DNA from: Mxb001 sp049431945
Lineage (GTDB): Bacteria > Actinomycetota > Actinomycetes > S36-B12
Reading direction: 5' to 3'
Length of the DNA: 6,234 nt
Assembly (NCBI GenBank): GCA_049431945.1
Contig: JBMTDJ010000095.1
Span: 1 to 6,234 of the forward strand
The notes below the pieces were generated by a model, which was not told the DNA's origin, did no database searches, and saw nothing but the letters and a program-made list of their open reading frames with translations. The position numbers and the translations under genes were made by a program. Below, piece after piece: positions 1 to 6,234 of this stretch. Within the stretch, counting starts at the first letter, position 1; every line of letters starts with the position of its first letter.

Positions 1-951
1 GGCACCAACGCTGTGTCCTACGGCCTCGCCGCGATGGAACTCGAGGCCGGTGACTCAGGCATCCGCTCACTGGTGAGCGTGCAGGGCTCCCTGGCGATGT
101 ACGCCATCCATGCATTCGGCTCGGAGGATCACAAGCAGGAGTGGCTCCCGGGCATGGCTGCGGGCGAGCTCATCGGATGCTTCGGCCTCACCGAAGCCGA
201 CTTCGGCTCCAACCCCTCCGGCATGCGCACGGCGGGCAAGCGGGACGGAGACGATTGGGTGCTCAATGGGTCCAAGATGTGGATCACCAACGGCACCGTC
301 GCCGATGTGGCCATCGTCTGGGCCCAGACTGACGACGGGATCCGCGGATTCGTCGTCCCGACAGACACACCGGGATTCAGCGCCCGCGAGATCCACAAGA
401 AGATGTCGCTGCGCGCCTCCGTCACGGCGGAACTCGTCTTCGACAACGTCCGCCTGCCCGCCTCGGCCATGCTTCCCGGCGTGCGCGGGCTCAAGGGTCC
501 GCTCGCCTGCCTCAACGAAGCGCGCTTCGGCATCGCCTTCGGCACGCTGGGCGCCGCACGCGACTGCCTCCACACCGCCCTGAGCTACTCCATCGATCGC
601 GAACAGTTCGACAAGCCGATCGCCGGCTATCAGATGACCCAGCAGAAGCTTGCCGACATGACGCTGGAGTTGGGCAAGGGCATGCTCCTTGCCCTCCACC
701 TCGGGCGCCTCAAGGACCAGCACGCGATCACTCCGGAGCAGGTGAGCCTGGGCAAACTCAACAACGCCCGTGAGGCGCTCGCTATCGCGCGCGAGTGCCG
801 CTCGATCCTGGGCGGCAACGGCATCACCCTGGAGTACCCCGTCATCCGGCACATGAACAATCTCGAATCGGTCTTCACCTACGAGGGCACCAACGAGATG
901 CACACCCTGATCATCGGCCAGGCCCTGACCGGCATCCCGGCGTTCCGCTAG
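1..951 (+). CDS. gcdH: Glutaryl-CoA dehydrogenase, 5' partial
   Basis: An FAD-dependent acyl-CoA dehydrogenase that oxidises and decarboxylates glutaryl-CoA to crotonyl-CoA in lysine, tryptophan and glutarate breakdown, passing electrons to ETF. The frame is open from base 1, so the GTG at 13 is an internal valine codon. Compared from memory with human GCDH, about 75 N-terminal residues are missing. Visible active-site equivalents are Glu87 (codon at 43), Arg94 and Ser95 (64-69, in GIRSLVSVQ), the flavin-side GCFGLTEADFGS and WITN segments, and the catalytic base Glu370 in YEGTNE (codon at 883). Arg94 and Glu87 contact the distal carboxylate of glutaryl-CoA and separate this enzyme from ordinary acyl-CoA dehydrogenases. 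The C-terminus (TGIPAFR) is complete for the family. It converges on a glutarate-type CoA-transferase gene, which supports the substrate. The promoter lies outside the window. Confidence 0.95.
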   Translation, partial: GTNAVSYGLAAMELEAGDSGIRSLVSVQGSLAMYAIHAFGSEDHKQEWLPGMAAGELIGCFGLTEADFGSNPSGMRTAGKRDGDDWVLNGSKMWITNGTVADVAIVWAQTDDGIRGFVVPTDTPGFSAREIHKKMSLRASVTAELVFDNVRLPASAMLPGVRGLKGPLACLNEARFGIAFGTLGAARDCLHTALSYSIDREQFDKPIAGYQMTQQKLADMTLELGKGMLLALHLGRLKDQHAITPEQVSLGKLNNAREALAIARECRSILGGNGITLEYPVIRHMNNLESVFTYEGTNEMHTLIIGQALTGIPAFR

Positions 952-2048
952 GCGGTCGGCAGATCCGGAGGCCCGCTCCGGTACGTCGCGGGCGTCTGAC
1001 TTAGCGTGATCGGGTTGGCGACGGTCGGTACGCCGTCGACCTCCACCACCGGATCAAGGCCGAGCGACGTCGCCAGGCGTACCGCCTGGGACAGGTCGTT
1101 GATCGGACCGCAGGGCACGCCCGCCTCGGTGAGACGCCGCTGCCACTCGTCGGCGCCGGCCGCCGCGAGCAGGCCTTCGAGATGCACCTTGAGCTCCTCG
1201 CGATGCGCGACGCGAGCAGGGTTGGTGGAGTAGTCCTGGTCAGCCGCCAGATGCGGCGCACCGAGGACGCCGACGAGGGCGGTGAACTGTACGTCGTTGC
1301 CCACGGCAATGACGAGCGGTCGATCGGCCGTCGTGTAGACCTCGTACGGCGCGATCGAGGGATGGGCGTTGCCGAGGATGCCCGGGACCACTCCCCCAGC
1401 GACGTAGGCCGACGACTGGTTGACGAGGGCCGAGAGAAGCGATGAGAGCAGGTTGACCTCGATGCGCTGGCCCTGTCCGGTCGCGTCTCGATGATGCAAT
1501 GCCGCGAGGATTCCCACCGCCGCGTGCAGGCCCGTGATGACGTCGACGAGGGCAACACCGGCCTTGGTGGGATGTCCCGGCGCGGGCCCCGTGACGCTCA
1601 TGAGTCCGCCCATGGCCTGCACGAGCAGGTCATAGCCCGGTAGGTCGCGCCCCTCGCCGGCGCCGAAGCCCGAGATGGAGCAGTAGATAAGGCCCGGGCG
1701 CTCACGGGACAAGTCTGCGTAGCCCAGGCCCATGCGATCGAGTGCCCCCGGCTTGAAGTTCTCCACGAAGACATCCGCGCTGAGGGCCAGCGCTCGGGCC
1801 TCGGCCACTCCCTCCGGGTCACGGAGGTCGATCGCGCGCGTGGACTTGTTGCGATTGACACCGGCGAAGTAGGTCGACTGTCCCTGAGGGGTGTACGGCG
1901 GACCCCAGGATCGTGTGTCATCCCCGTGCCCGGGGCGCTCGACCTTGATGATCTCTGCGCCGAGGTCACCCAGCATCATCGTGGCGTAGGGGCCGGCGAG
2001 GACGCGGCTGAAGTCGGCCACCACGACTCCCTGCAGGGGACCGTTCAC
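948..2048 (-). CDS. Class III (CaiB/BaiF) CoA-transferase, glutarate CoA-transferase (SUGCT)-like
   Basis: 366-residue family III CoA-transferase that moves CoA between acyl-CoA and a free acid through an aspartyl-CoA intermediate. Motifs include LAGP (17-20), GDLGAE (27-32), KVERPG (35-40), GDDTR (42-46), FVENFKPG (94-101), GNAHPSIAPY (226-235) and GVPCGPIN (310-317). Asp169, in VALVDVITG, is the expected nucleophile. The LLSS, AHPSIAPY and GVPCGPIN segments resemble human SUGCT, which makes glutaryl-CoA from glutarate, and gcdH lies next door; other dicarboxylates or short acids remain possible. The start is GTG at 2048-2046, overlapping the prpE stop as GTGA, with GAGG six bases upstream. 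The stop TAG (950-948) overlaps the gcdH stop. The usual C-terminal PPPLGQHT-type tail is absent: the protein ends GPPDLPTA, roughly 25-30 residues short of bacterial relatives by my recollection. Confidence 0.92.
   Translation of the reverse strand: MNGPLQGVVVADFSRVLAGPYATMMLGDLGAEIIKVERPGHGDDTRSWGPPYTPQGQSTYFAGVNRNKSTRAIDLRDPEGVAEARALALSADVFVENFKPGALDRMGLGYADLSRERPGLIYCSISGFGAGEGRDLPGYDLLVQAMGGLMSVTGPAPGHPTKAGVALVDVITGLHAAVGILAALHHRDATGQGQRIEVNLLSSLLSALVNQSSAYVAGGVVPGILGNAHPSIAPYEVYTTADRPLVIAVGNDVQFTALVGVLGAPHLAADQDYSTNPARVAHREELKVHLEGLLAAAGADEWQRRLTEAGVPCGPINDLSQAVRLATSLGLDPVVEVDGVPTVANPITLSQTPATYRSGPPDLPTA
965..981 (+). terminator. Possible short hairpin after gcdH
   Basis: A perfect inverted repeat, CCGGAG-GCCCG-CTCCGG (6-bp stem, 5-base loop), begins 13 bases after the gcdH stop and lies within the last codons of the convergent CoA-transferase. 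No T-run follows. Such U-less hairpins can stop transcription in high-GC actinobacteria, but a 6-bp GC-rich stem also arises by chance, so this is tentative. Confidence 0.22.
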
Positions 2049-3958
2049 GCATCGCCTCGCAGGAGGGGGGCGATGGCGTCAAGCACCCGCGGATCCTCAA
2101 TCGTCGACGGCACGGCCTCGTCGCGACCGTCGGCGATGGCGCGCATCGAGCGCCGCAGGATCTTGCCCGAGCGCGTCTTGGGAAGCCCTGGCACCACGCG
2201 CACGTCGCGCAAGGCGGCCACCGGCCCTACGGTCTCGCGCACCAGCGCGGTCACTTCCGCCTGGAGCCGCGCCGGATCGGGATCCGTGCCCGCCTTGAGC
2301 ACGACGAAGGCCCGCGGCACCTGTCCCTTGATCGCATCCTGGACCCCGATCACCGCGCACTCCGCGACGTCGGGATGACCGGCGACCGCCGCCTCCAGCG
2401 ATCCGGTCGTGAGGCGGTGGCCCGCGACATTGATGACGTCGTCCGTCCGTCCCATGACGTAGAGGTACCCGTCGTCGTCGATGTGTCCGCCGTCCCCCGT
2501 CGCGTAATAGCCGGGGAAGGCCGAGAGGTAGGCCTCGACGTAGCGCTCGTCGTCGCCCCACAGCGTCGGCAGCGCGCCGGGGGGCAGCGGCAGTCGGATC
2601 GCGATGTTGCCCTCGACTCCGGTATCGACTTCCGCGCCATGCTCGTCCAGCACGCGGACGTCGTAGCCGGGCACCGGACGCGAAGGCGAGCCCACCTTGA
2701 GCGGCAGGGGGTCGAGTCCGCGCATGCTCGAGGCAATGGGCCAGCCCGTCTCCGTCTGCCACCAGTTGTCGATCACCGGGATGCCGAGCCGATCGGTTGC
2801 CCATGCGAAGGTGTCCGGATCGAGTCGCTCACCCGCGAGGAAGAGGCTGCGCAGCGTCGACACATCGTGGCGCGCGAGCAACTCACCGGCGGGGTCCTCC
2901 TTCTTGATTGCTCGGATCGCCGTCGGTGCCGCAAAGACTCCGTGGACACCGTGCTGTTCCACGATCCGCCAGAAGGCGCCTGCATCGGGAGTGCCGACCG
3001 GCTTACCCTCGTACATCACGGTGGTGCACCCAGTGATCAAGGGCGCATAGACGATGTAGGAGTGCCCGACGACCCAGCCGACATCGGAGGCGGCCCACCA
3101 CACATCATCCGGGCCGATCCCATAGACGTGCGGCAGGCTCCAGGCCATGGCCACCGCATGGCCGCCGTTGTCCCGGACGATTCCCTTGGGCCGCCCGGTC
3201 GTCCCCGAGGTGTACAGGATGTACAGCGGATCCGTGGCCTGCACCGTCACGGGATCCACGGGGCCTGCGGCCTCGAGTGCCGCATCCCACTCCACATCGC
3301 CATCACCCATCTCTGCCGCTAGCTGTGGGCGCTGCAGGACGATGCACGCCCGGGCTCGGTGCTCCGCAAGGGCGCGGGCATCGTCGACCAGCGGCTTATA
3401 GGGCACGACGCGGCCGACCTCGATCCCGCAGGAGGCCGTGATGATGGCGGCGGGCTTGGCGTCGTCGATGCGGGCCGCCAGTTCCGGCGCGGCGAAACCG
3501 CCGAAGACCACTGAGTGCACGGCGCCAAGGCGTGCACATGCGAGCATCGCGATCACCGCCTCGGGCACCATCGGCAGGTAGATGATCACGCGATCGCCAC
3601 GCTCGACACCCTGGGCCCGGAGAGCGCCGGCGAAGCGCGCCACGCGCTCGAGGAGCTCGGCGTACGTGAAGGTCGTGACCTCGCCGGTGTAGGCGCTGTC
3701 GTGGATCAGCGCCGTGCGATCCCCTCTGCCCGCTGCCACGTGACGATCGAGCGCATTGGCGCAGGTGTTGAGCTCACCTCCTGTGAACCAGCGGTACAGC
3801 GGAGCTCCGCTGTCATCGAGAGTCTGCTCCGGTGGAGTAACCCAGTCGATGAGGTGCGCAGCGCGCGCCCAGAAGTCAGCAGGCTCTGCGAGGCTTCTCG
3901 CATGCGCCGCGACACCGGCGTTTGCCGCCACCGCAGACCGGTCCGACGTCGCTTCCAT
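2045..3958 (-). CDS. prpE: Acyl-CoA synthetase, propionyl-CoA synthetase (PrpE/ACSS3) type
   Basis: 637-residue AMP-forming acyl-CoA synthetase (ANL superfamily) that activates a short-chain acid, most likely propionate, with ATP and CoA through an acyl-adenylate. In order: N-terminal cap (about 28-85), a GAVHSVVFGGFAAPELAARI stretch (145-164), P-loop YTSGTTGRPKG (249-259), SDVGWVVGHSYIVYAPL (291-307), EGKPVGTPDAGAFW (317-330), WWQTETG (399-405), TGD (487-489), hinge region GRTDDVINVAGHR (503-515), and C-terminal PKTRSGKILRR with Lys599, the adenylation lysine that protein acetyltransferases silence in Acs and PrpE. RDNGGHAVA (262-270) and KPVGTPDAG fit PrpE/ACSS3 better than acetyl-CoA synthetase. 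Length is normal; the N-terminus is about ten residues longer than E. coli PrpE. The ATG at 3958 lacks a clear ribosome binding site; GTG at 3931 is an alternative start without one either. The stop overlaps the next start (GTGA). Confidence 0.9.
   Translation of the reverse strand: MEATSDRSAVAANAGVAAHARSLAEPADFWARAAHLIDWVTPPEQTLDDSGAPLYRWFTGGELNTCANALDRHVAAGRGDRTALIHDSAYTGEVTTFTYAELLERVARFAGALRAQGVERGDRVIIYLPMVPEAVIAMLACARLGAVHSVVFGGFAAPELAARIDDAKPAAIITASCGIEVGRVVPYKPLVDDARALAEHRARACIVLQRPQLAAEMGDGDVEWDAALEAAGPVDPVTVQATDPLYILYTSGTTGRPKGIVRDNGGHAVAMAWSLPHVYGIGPDDVWWAASDVGWVVGHSYIVYAPLITGCTTVMYEGKPVGTPDAGAFWRIVEQHGVHGVFAAPTAIRAIKKEDPAGELLARHDVSTLRSLFLAGERLDPDTFAWATDRLGIPVIDNWWQTETGWPIASSMRGLDPLPLKVGSPSRPVPGYDVRVLDEHGAEVDTGVEGNIAIRLPLPPGALPTLWGDDERYVEAYLSAFPGYYATGDGGHIDDDGYLYVMGRTDDVINVAGHRLTTGSLEAAVAGHPDVAECAVIGVQDAIKGQVPRAFVVLKAGTDPDPARLQAEVTALVRETVGPVAALRDVRVVPGLPKTRSGKILRRSMRAIADGRDEAVPSTIEDPRVLDAIAPLLRGDA
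2055..2058 (-). promoter_or_regulatory. Ribosome binding site of the CoA-transferase gene
   Basis: Minus-strand GAGG (within GCGAGG) sits six bases before the GTG at 2048, inside the last codons of prpE. It fixes the GTG as the start and, with the GTGA overlap, points to translational coupling to prpE. Confidence 0.6.
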
Positions 3959-3965
3959 GGCCTGG

Positions 3966-3971
3966 ACGGTA
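3966..3971 (-). promoter_or_regulatory. Candidate -10 element for leaderless prpE mRNA
   Basis: Minus-strand TACCGT fits the actinobacterial TANNNT -10 consensus and ends seven bases before the prpE ATG, about where transcription would begin on or next to the start codon. No -35 box stands out 17-18 bases further upstream, which is common for such promoters. The absence of a usable ribosome binding site agrees with a leaderless start. It is a single short match, so confidence is low. Confidence 0.33.
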
Positions 3972-3981
3972 GCGCACCTGC

Positions 3982-4521
3982 CTAGTCGGCCTGGTGGGAT
4001 CGGCTTGTCTTGACGGCCCCGGCCACGATGCGGACGAAGACGGCGAGCAGAGCGATGTCGAAGAGCATCTGCGTCATTGCCACCGACCGCGCCAGCACCG
4101 AAACCGGAGTGATGTCTCCGAAACCCACCGTTCCCAGCACCGTCACGGTGAAGTAGTAGGTGGTGAAGGAATTCAACTCCTCATTGAATGCGCTGGGATC
4201 CGCGACAGAGATCAGTAGGTAGGCCTTGGCGAAGACGGCGAGCATCATGATGCCGCCGGTTACCAGCGTCTCCAAGGCTCGAACCTCCGGGTACGCGGAG
4301 CGCTTGATGGCGCGGACCTGCCAGATGAGGTAGCCGGTGACGATCGACGCCCACAGAATGAGGAAGAACACCATGAACGGGGCAATGCCCGGGCCGAAAT
4401 TACGCGCATCCCCGGTGAAGCTGCTGCCCAAGATGACAAGCGACGAGATCACCACGGTCCGCAGGACGCTGATAGCGACCGCTCGACGGGCACCGCGCGA
4501 CCGAAGCGGCGCCGTGCTCAC
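3982..4521 (-). CDS. Small potassium-channel-like membrane protein (Ion_trans_2 type)
   Basis: 179-residue integral membrane protein with a potassium-channel pore. Hydrophobic segments lie at about 13-33, 47-68, 86-106 and 144-169. Between the last two are a pore helix and the selectivity filter TVGFGD (131-136), preceded by TTYYFTVTVLG. Positive residues at 8-13 and 70-81 place the N-terminus and middle loop in the cytoplasm, giving two extra helices before an M1-P-M2 pore. There is no RCK/TrkA-N or cyclic-nucleotide domain, so gating is unknown; it should act as a tetramer. The start is GTG at 4521: GGAGG lies seven bases upstream and the GTG overlaps the rlmN stop as GTGA. The open frame reaches back to 4662, but the added residues are Arg/Gly/Cys-rich and are a frame shadow of rlmN. 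Conduction and selectivity are inferred from the filter alone. Confidence 0.86.
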   Translation of the reverse strand: MSTAPLRSRGARRAVAISVLRTVVISSLVILGSSFTGDARNFGPGIAPFMVFFLILWASIVTGYLIWQVRAIKRSAYPEVRALETLVTGGIMMLAVFAKAYLLISVADPSAFNEELNSFTTYYFTVTVLGTVGFGDITPVSVLARSVAMTQMLFDIALLAVFVRIVAGAVKTSRSHQAD

Positions 4522-5627
4522 CTGCCTGCCTCCGCAGCCGCAAGCTGCCCGCATGCGCCATCGATCTCGCGTCCCCGGGTATCCCGCACGGTCACCGGCA
4601 CACGAGCATCCTCGAGGGCGCCGACGAAGGCGCGCTCGTCCCGGATGTCCGACGCCGTCCACTTCGAGCCTGGCGTCGGATTGAGTGGAATGAGGTTGAC
4701 GTGCACGCGATGCCCGCGCAGCCGCTTCGCAAGGAGTTCAGCGCGCCACCGCTGGTCATTGATGTCCTTGATGAGCGCGTACTCAATGCTCACGCGCCGG
4801 CCGGTCATGTCGGAGTAGTACCAGGCCGCGTCCAGCACCTCGGAGATCGGATACCGGGTGTTGATCGGCACCAGGGTGTCGCGTAGCTCGTCATCGGGCG
4901 CGTGGAGCGACACCGCGAGTCGCAGCGGCAGCCCCTCGCCGGCGAGTTCGCGGATCCGAGGGACCAGGCCCACCGTCGATACGGTGATGCCGCGGGCGGA
5001 CATGCCGAGCCCCTCGGGGACGGGGTCGACCATGCGGTGGATCGCTCCCATGAGGGCGCGGTAGTTCGCGAGGGGTTCACCCATCCCCATGAAGACCACG
5101 TTGCTCACGCGATCGCGATCGCCAGGGAAGTCGCCGTACCTCACCAGTCGCGAACCCTCGATGACCTGCCCGACGATCTCGGCCGAGGACAGGTTGCGCG
5201 TGAGACCGGCCTGGCCGGTCGCGCAGAAAGGGCAGTTCATGCCGCAGCCCGCCTGACTCGATACGCAGATGGTCACCCGATCGCGATAGCCCATGAGGAC
5301 AGACTCGACGCGGGAGCCGTCGTGAAGTTTCCACAGGACCTTGACGGTCGCTCCGTCATCGCATGACAACTCGCTCACCGGGGTCAGCAGTGCCGGCATG
5401 AGCGAGTCAGCGACGATGGCGCGGTCGCCCGGCCCAAGATCGGTCCAGGTCATCGGGTCGGGCTCGAGTCGGCCGAAGTAGTGGCGCGAGGCCTGGTCAG
5501 CTCGGAATGCAGGCAGGCCCAGATCAACGATGGCCTCGCGACGACCGGCCATGTCGAGATCCGCGAGGTGACGAGGAGGCTTGCCGCGACGCGGAGCCTC
5601 GAAGGTCAGCTCACCGGGTGCAGGCAT
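4518..5627 (-). CDS. rlmN: Dual-specificity 23S rRNA/tRNA adenine C2-methyltransferase RlmN
   Basis: Radical SAM enzyme that methylates C2 of A2503 in 23S rRNA and A37 in some tRNAs, tuning peptidyl-transferase fidelity. The 369-residue length is typical of the family. The 4Fe-4S cluster cysteines are C128, C132 and C135 in CGMNCPFCATG. C121, seven residues before the cluster, aligns with E. coli C118, and C359 in DGACGQLA aligns with the methyl-carrying C355. The GMGEP SAM-binding motif is at 181-185, followed by STVGLVPRI (217-225) and AVSLHAP (238-244). The N-terminal PPRHLADLD resembles mycobacterial RlmN and supports the ATG at 5627; the frame is closed by a stop six codons upstream. Only a weak GGA precedes the ATG, so translation probably depends on coupling to cdsA, whose stop is 15 bases before it. 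The stop overlaps the channel start. Confidence 0.97.
   Translation of the reverse strand: MPAPGELTFEAPRRGKPPRHLADLDMAGRREAIVDLGLPAFRADQASRHYFGRLEPDPMTWTDLGPGDRAIVADSLMPALLTPVSELSCDDGATVKVLWKLHDGSRVESVLMGYRDRVTICVSSQAGCGMNCPFCATGQAGLTRNLSSAEIVGQVIEGSRLVRYGDFPGDRDRVSNVVFMGMGEPLANYRALMGAIHRMVDPVPEGLGMSARGITVSTVGLVPRIRELAGEGLPLRLAVSLHAPDDELRDTLVPINTRYPISEVLDAAWYYSDMTGRRVSIEYALIKDINDQRWRAELLAKRLRGHRVHVNLIPLNPTPGSKWTASDIRDERAFVGALEDARVPVTVRDTRGREIDGACGQLAAAEAGR
4529..4533 (-). promoter_or_regulatory. Ribosome binding site deciding the channel gene start
   Basis: Minus-strand GGAGG lies seven bases before the GTG at 4521, inside the last codons of rlmN. It is the strongest Shine-Dalgarno match in the window and supports the short 179-residue start over the upstream in-frame ATG at 4662. 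Confidence 0.72.
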
Positions 5628-5642
5628 GGGTCCAGTGTCGCA

Positions 5643-6234
5643 TCAGCCCTGGCCGAGGAAGAGGGCAAAGAGCGCCCACGCGGCGAAGGCATTGATCACC
5701 AGCGAGTCCAGCCGGTCCATGATGCCGCCGTGGCCCGGGAGCAGCGAGCCCATGTCCTTGACCCCGAGGTCACGCTTGATCGCACTCTCGATGAAGTCGC
5801 CAGCGGTGGCAGTGACAGTGAGCACGGCTCCCATGATGAGCCCCTGCCACCACGGTGCCTGGAAGATCCAGATGAACGCGCCGACGCCGATGAGGCACTG
5901 CACGACGAGCGAGCCGCCGAAGCCCTCCCATGACTTCTTGGGGCTGACCTGGGGAGCGATCGGATGGCGGCCGAAGAGCACCCCGGTGGCGTAGCCGCCG
6001 ATGTCATTGCCGATGGTGAGCAGGATGAAGACGATGATGCGCCATGGCCCATCGGGAGCGGCCAGCATCAGCATCGCGAATCCCGCCATCAGGGATACGT
6101 AGCCGAGCAGGAAGACGCTGGCACTGGCATCTCGCAGGTAGCCGTCCGTACCGCGGCGAATGCGCCACATGAGGACCGCAACGACACCGGCGCCCACGGT
6201 GATGAGTAGCGCCTCGGTCCCCCAGATGTAGGCC
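5643..6234 (-). CDS. cdsA: Phosphatidate cytidylyltransferase (CDP-diglyceride synthase), 5' partial
   Basis: Membrane enzyme that makes CDP-diacylglycerol from phosphatidate and CTP, the branch point for phosphatidylglycerol, cardiolipin and phosphatidylinositol. The frame is open through the right edge, giving 196 C-terminal residues of a protein usually 270-300 long; GTG at 6197 is an internal codon. The CDS-family signature is intact at 5712-5786: S-A-I-K-R, then VKD, then LPGHGGIMDR, with the conserved Lys, His and metal-binding Asp residues. Further upstream are NDIGGYATGVLFGR and a SPKKSWEGFGG segment, also typical of CdsA. Several hydrophobic helices lie between the polar motifs. It is followed directly by rlmN, as in mycobacterial frr-cdsA-rlmN; pyrH and frr would be expected outside the window to the right. 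Confidence 0.95.
   Translation of the reverse strand, partial: AYIWGTEALLITVGAGVVAVLMWRIRRGTDGYLRDASASVFLLGYVSLMAGFAMLMLAAPDGPWRIIVFILLTIGNDIGGYATGVLFGRHPIAPQVSPKKSWEGFGGSLVVQCLIGVGAFIWIFQAPWWQGLIMGAVLTVTATAGDFIESAIKRDLGVKDMGSLLPGHGGIMDRLDSLVINAFAAWALFALFLGQG

Noticed and set aside
13..15. GTG at 13 as the start of gcdH
   Set aside because: The frame is open upstream to base 1, and the residues there align with the interior of GcdH, so the gene continues beyond the left edge.
67..903. 278-codon minus-strand open frame opposite gcdH
   Set aside because: It is the antisense of a clearly recognised gene, with biased Val/Glu/Ala/Arg composition and no recognisable motif; long antisense frames are common in GC-rich DNA.
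2375..3322. 315-codon plus-strand open frame opposite prpE
   Set aside because: It is the antisense of intact PrpE motifs, is Arg/Asp/His-rich, has no domain I recognise and no convincing ribosome binding site.
4522..4662. N-terminal extension of the channel gene to the ATG at 4662
   Set aside because: The added 47 residues are Arg/Gly/Cys-rich and overlie rlmN in another frame; GGAGG and the GTGA overlap support the start at 4521.
5105..5121. Tandem GCGATCGC octamers resembling the cyanobacterial HIP1 repeat
   Set aside because: They lie within rlmN codons for a GDRDR stretch; no general enrichment of the octamer is seen and the other genes point to an actinobacterium.
5481..5994. Plus-strand open frames opposite the rlmN start and cdsA
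   Set aside because: They are antisense to the CDS-family signature and the RlmN N-terminus, with no recognisable motif of their own.
6195..6197. GTG at 6197 as the start of cdsA
   Set aside because: The frame stays open to the right edge with further hydrophobic residues, and a 184-residue product would lack the N-terminal helices of the family.

Overview
The window looks like chromosome from a high-GC actinobacterium (Actinomycetota). The base composition is GC-rich throughout, several starts are GTG, and genes overlap by 4 bases. The cdsA-rlmN adjacency matches the frr-cdsA-rlmN order known from mycobacteria and relatives. Genus and order cannot be read from this sequence. I see no mobile element, CRISPR array, rRNA, tRNA or sizeable repeat.

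Layout: the left edge carries a plus-strand glutaryl-CoA dehydrogenase gene (gcdH, 1-951) whose first roughly 75 codons lie outside. It meets, tail to tail, a run of five minus-strand genes. In transcription order from the right edge these are cdsA (cut by the right edge; phosphatidate cytidylyltransferase), rlmN (23S rRNA/tRNA adenine C2-methyltransferase), a small potassium-channel-like membrane protein, a propionyl-CoA synthetase-type acyl-CoA synthetase (prpE-like), and a class III (CaiB/BaiF) CoA-transferase close to the glutarate CoA-transferase SUGCT. Noncoding DNA totals only about 38 bases: 15 between cdsA and rlmN, and 23 between the channel and prpE. Two junctions on the minus strand are GTGA start/stop overlaps. 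The convergent junction shares the palindrome CTAG, which gives both genes their stop codon.

How the genes may work together: cdsA and rlmN are housekeeping genes for phospholipid precursor supply and RNA modification. The left half looks like an acyl-CoA module. The CoA-transferase probably makes glutaryl-CoA from glutarate with a donor such as succinyl-CoA, and GcdH oxidises and decarboxylates it to crotonyl-CoA, the last steps of lysine/tryptophan/glutarate breakdown. The coupled acyl-CoA synthetase activates a short-chain acid, most likely propionate, and may supply a CoA thioester donor; that link is inference. prpE has no good ribosome binding site but has a TANNNT hexamer 7 bases before its ATG, so a leaderless promoter may separate the catabolic pair from the housekeeping run.

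Nothing here amounts to a new biological system. The points worth a second look are the gene arrangement, the shortened C-terminus of the CoA-transferase, and the possible leaderless start.
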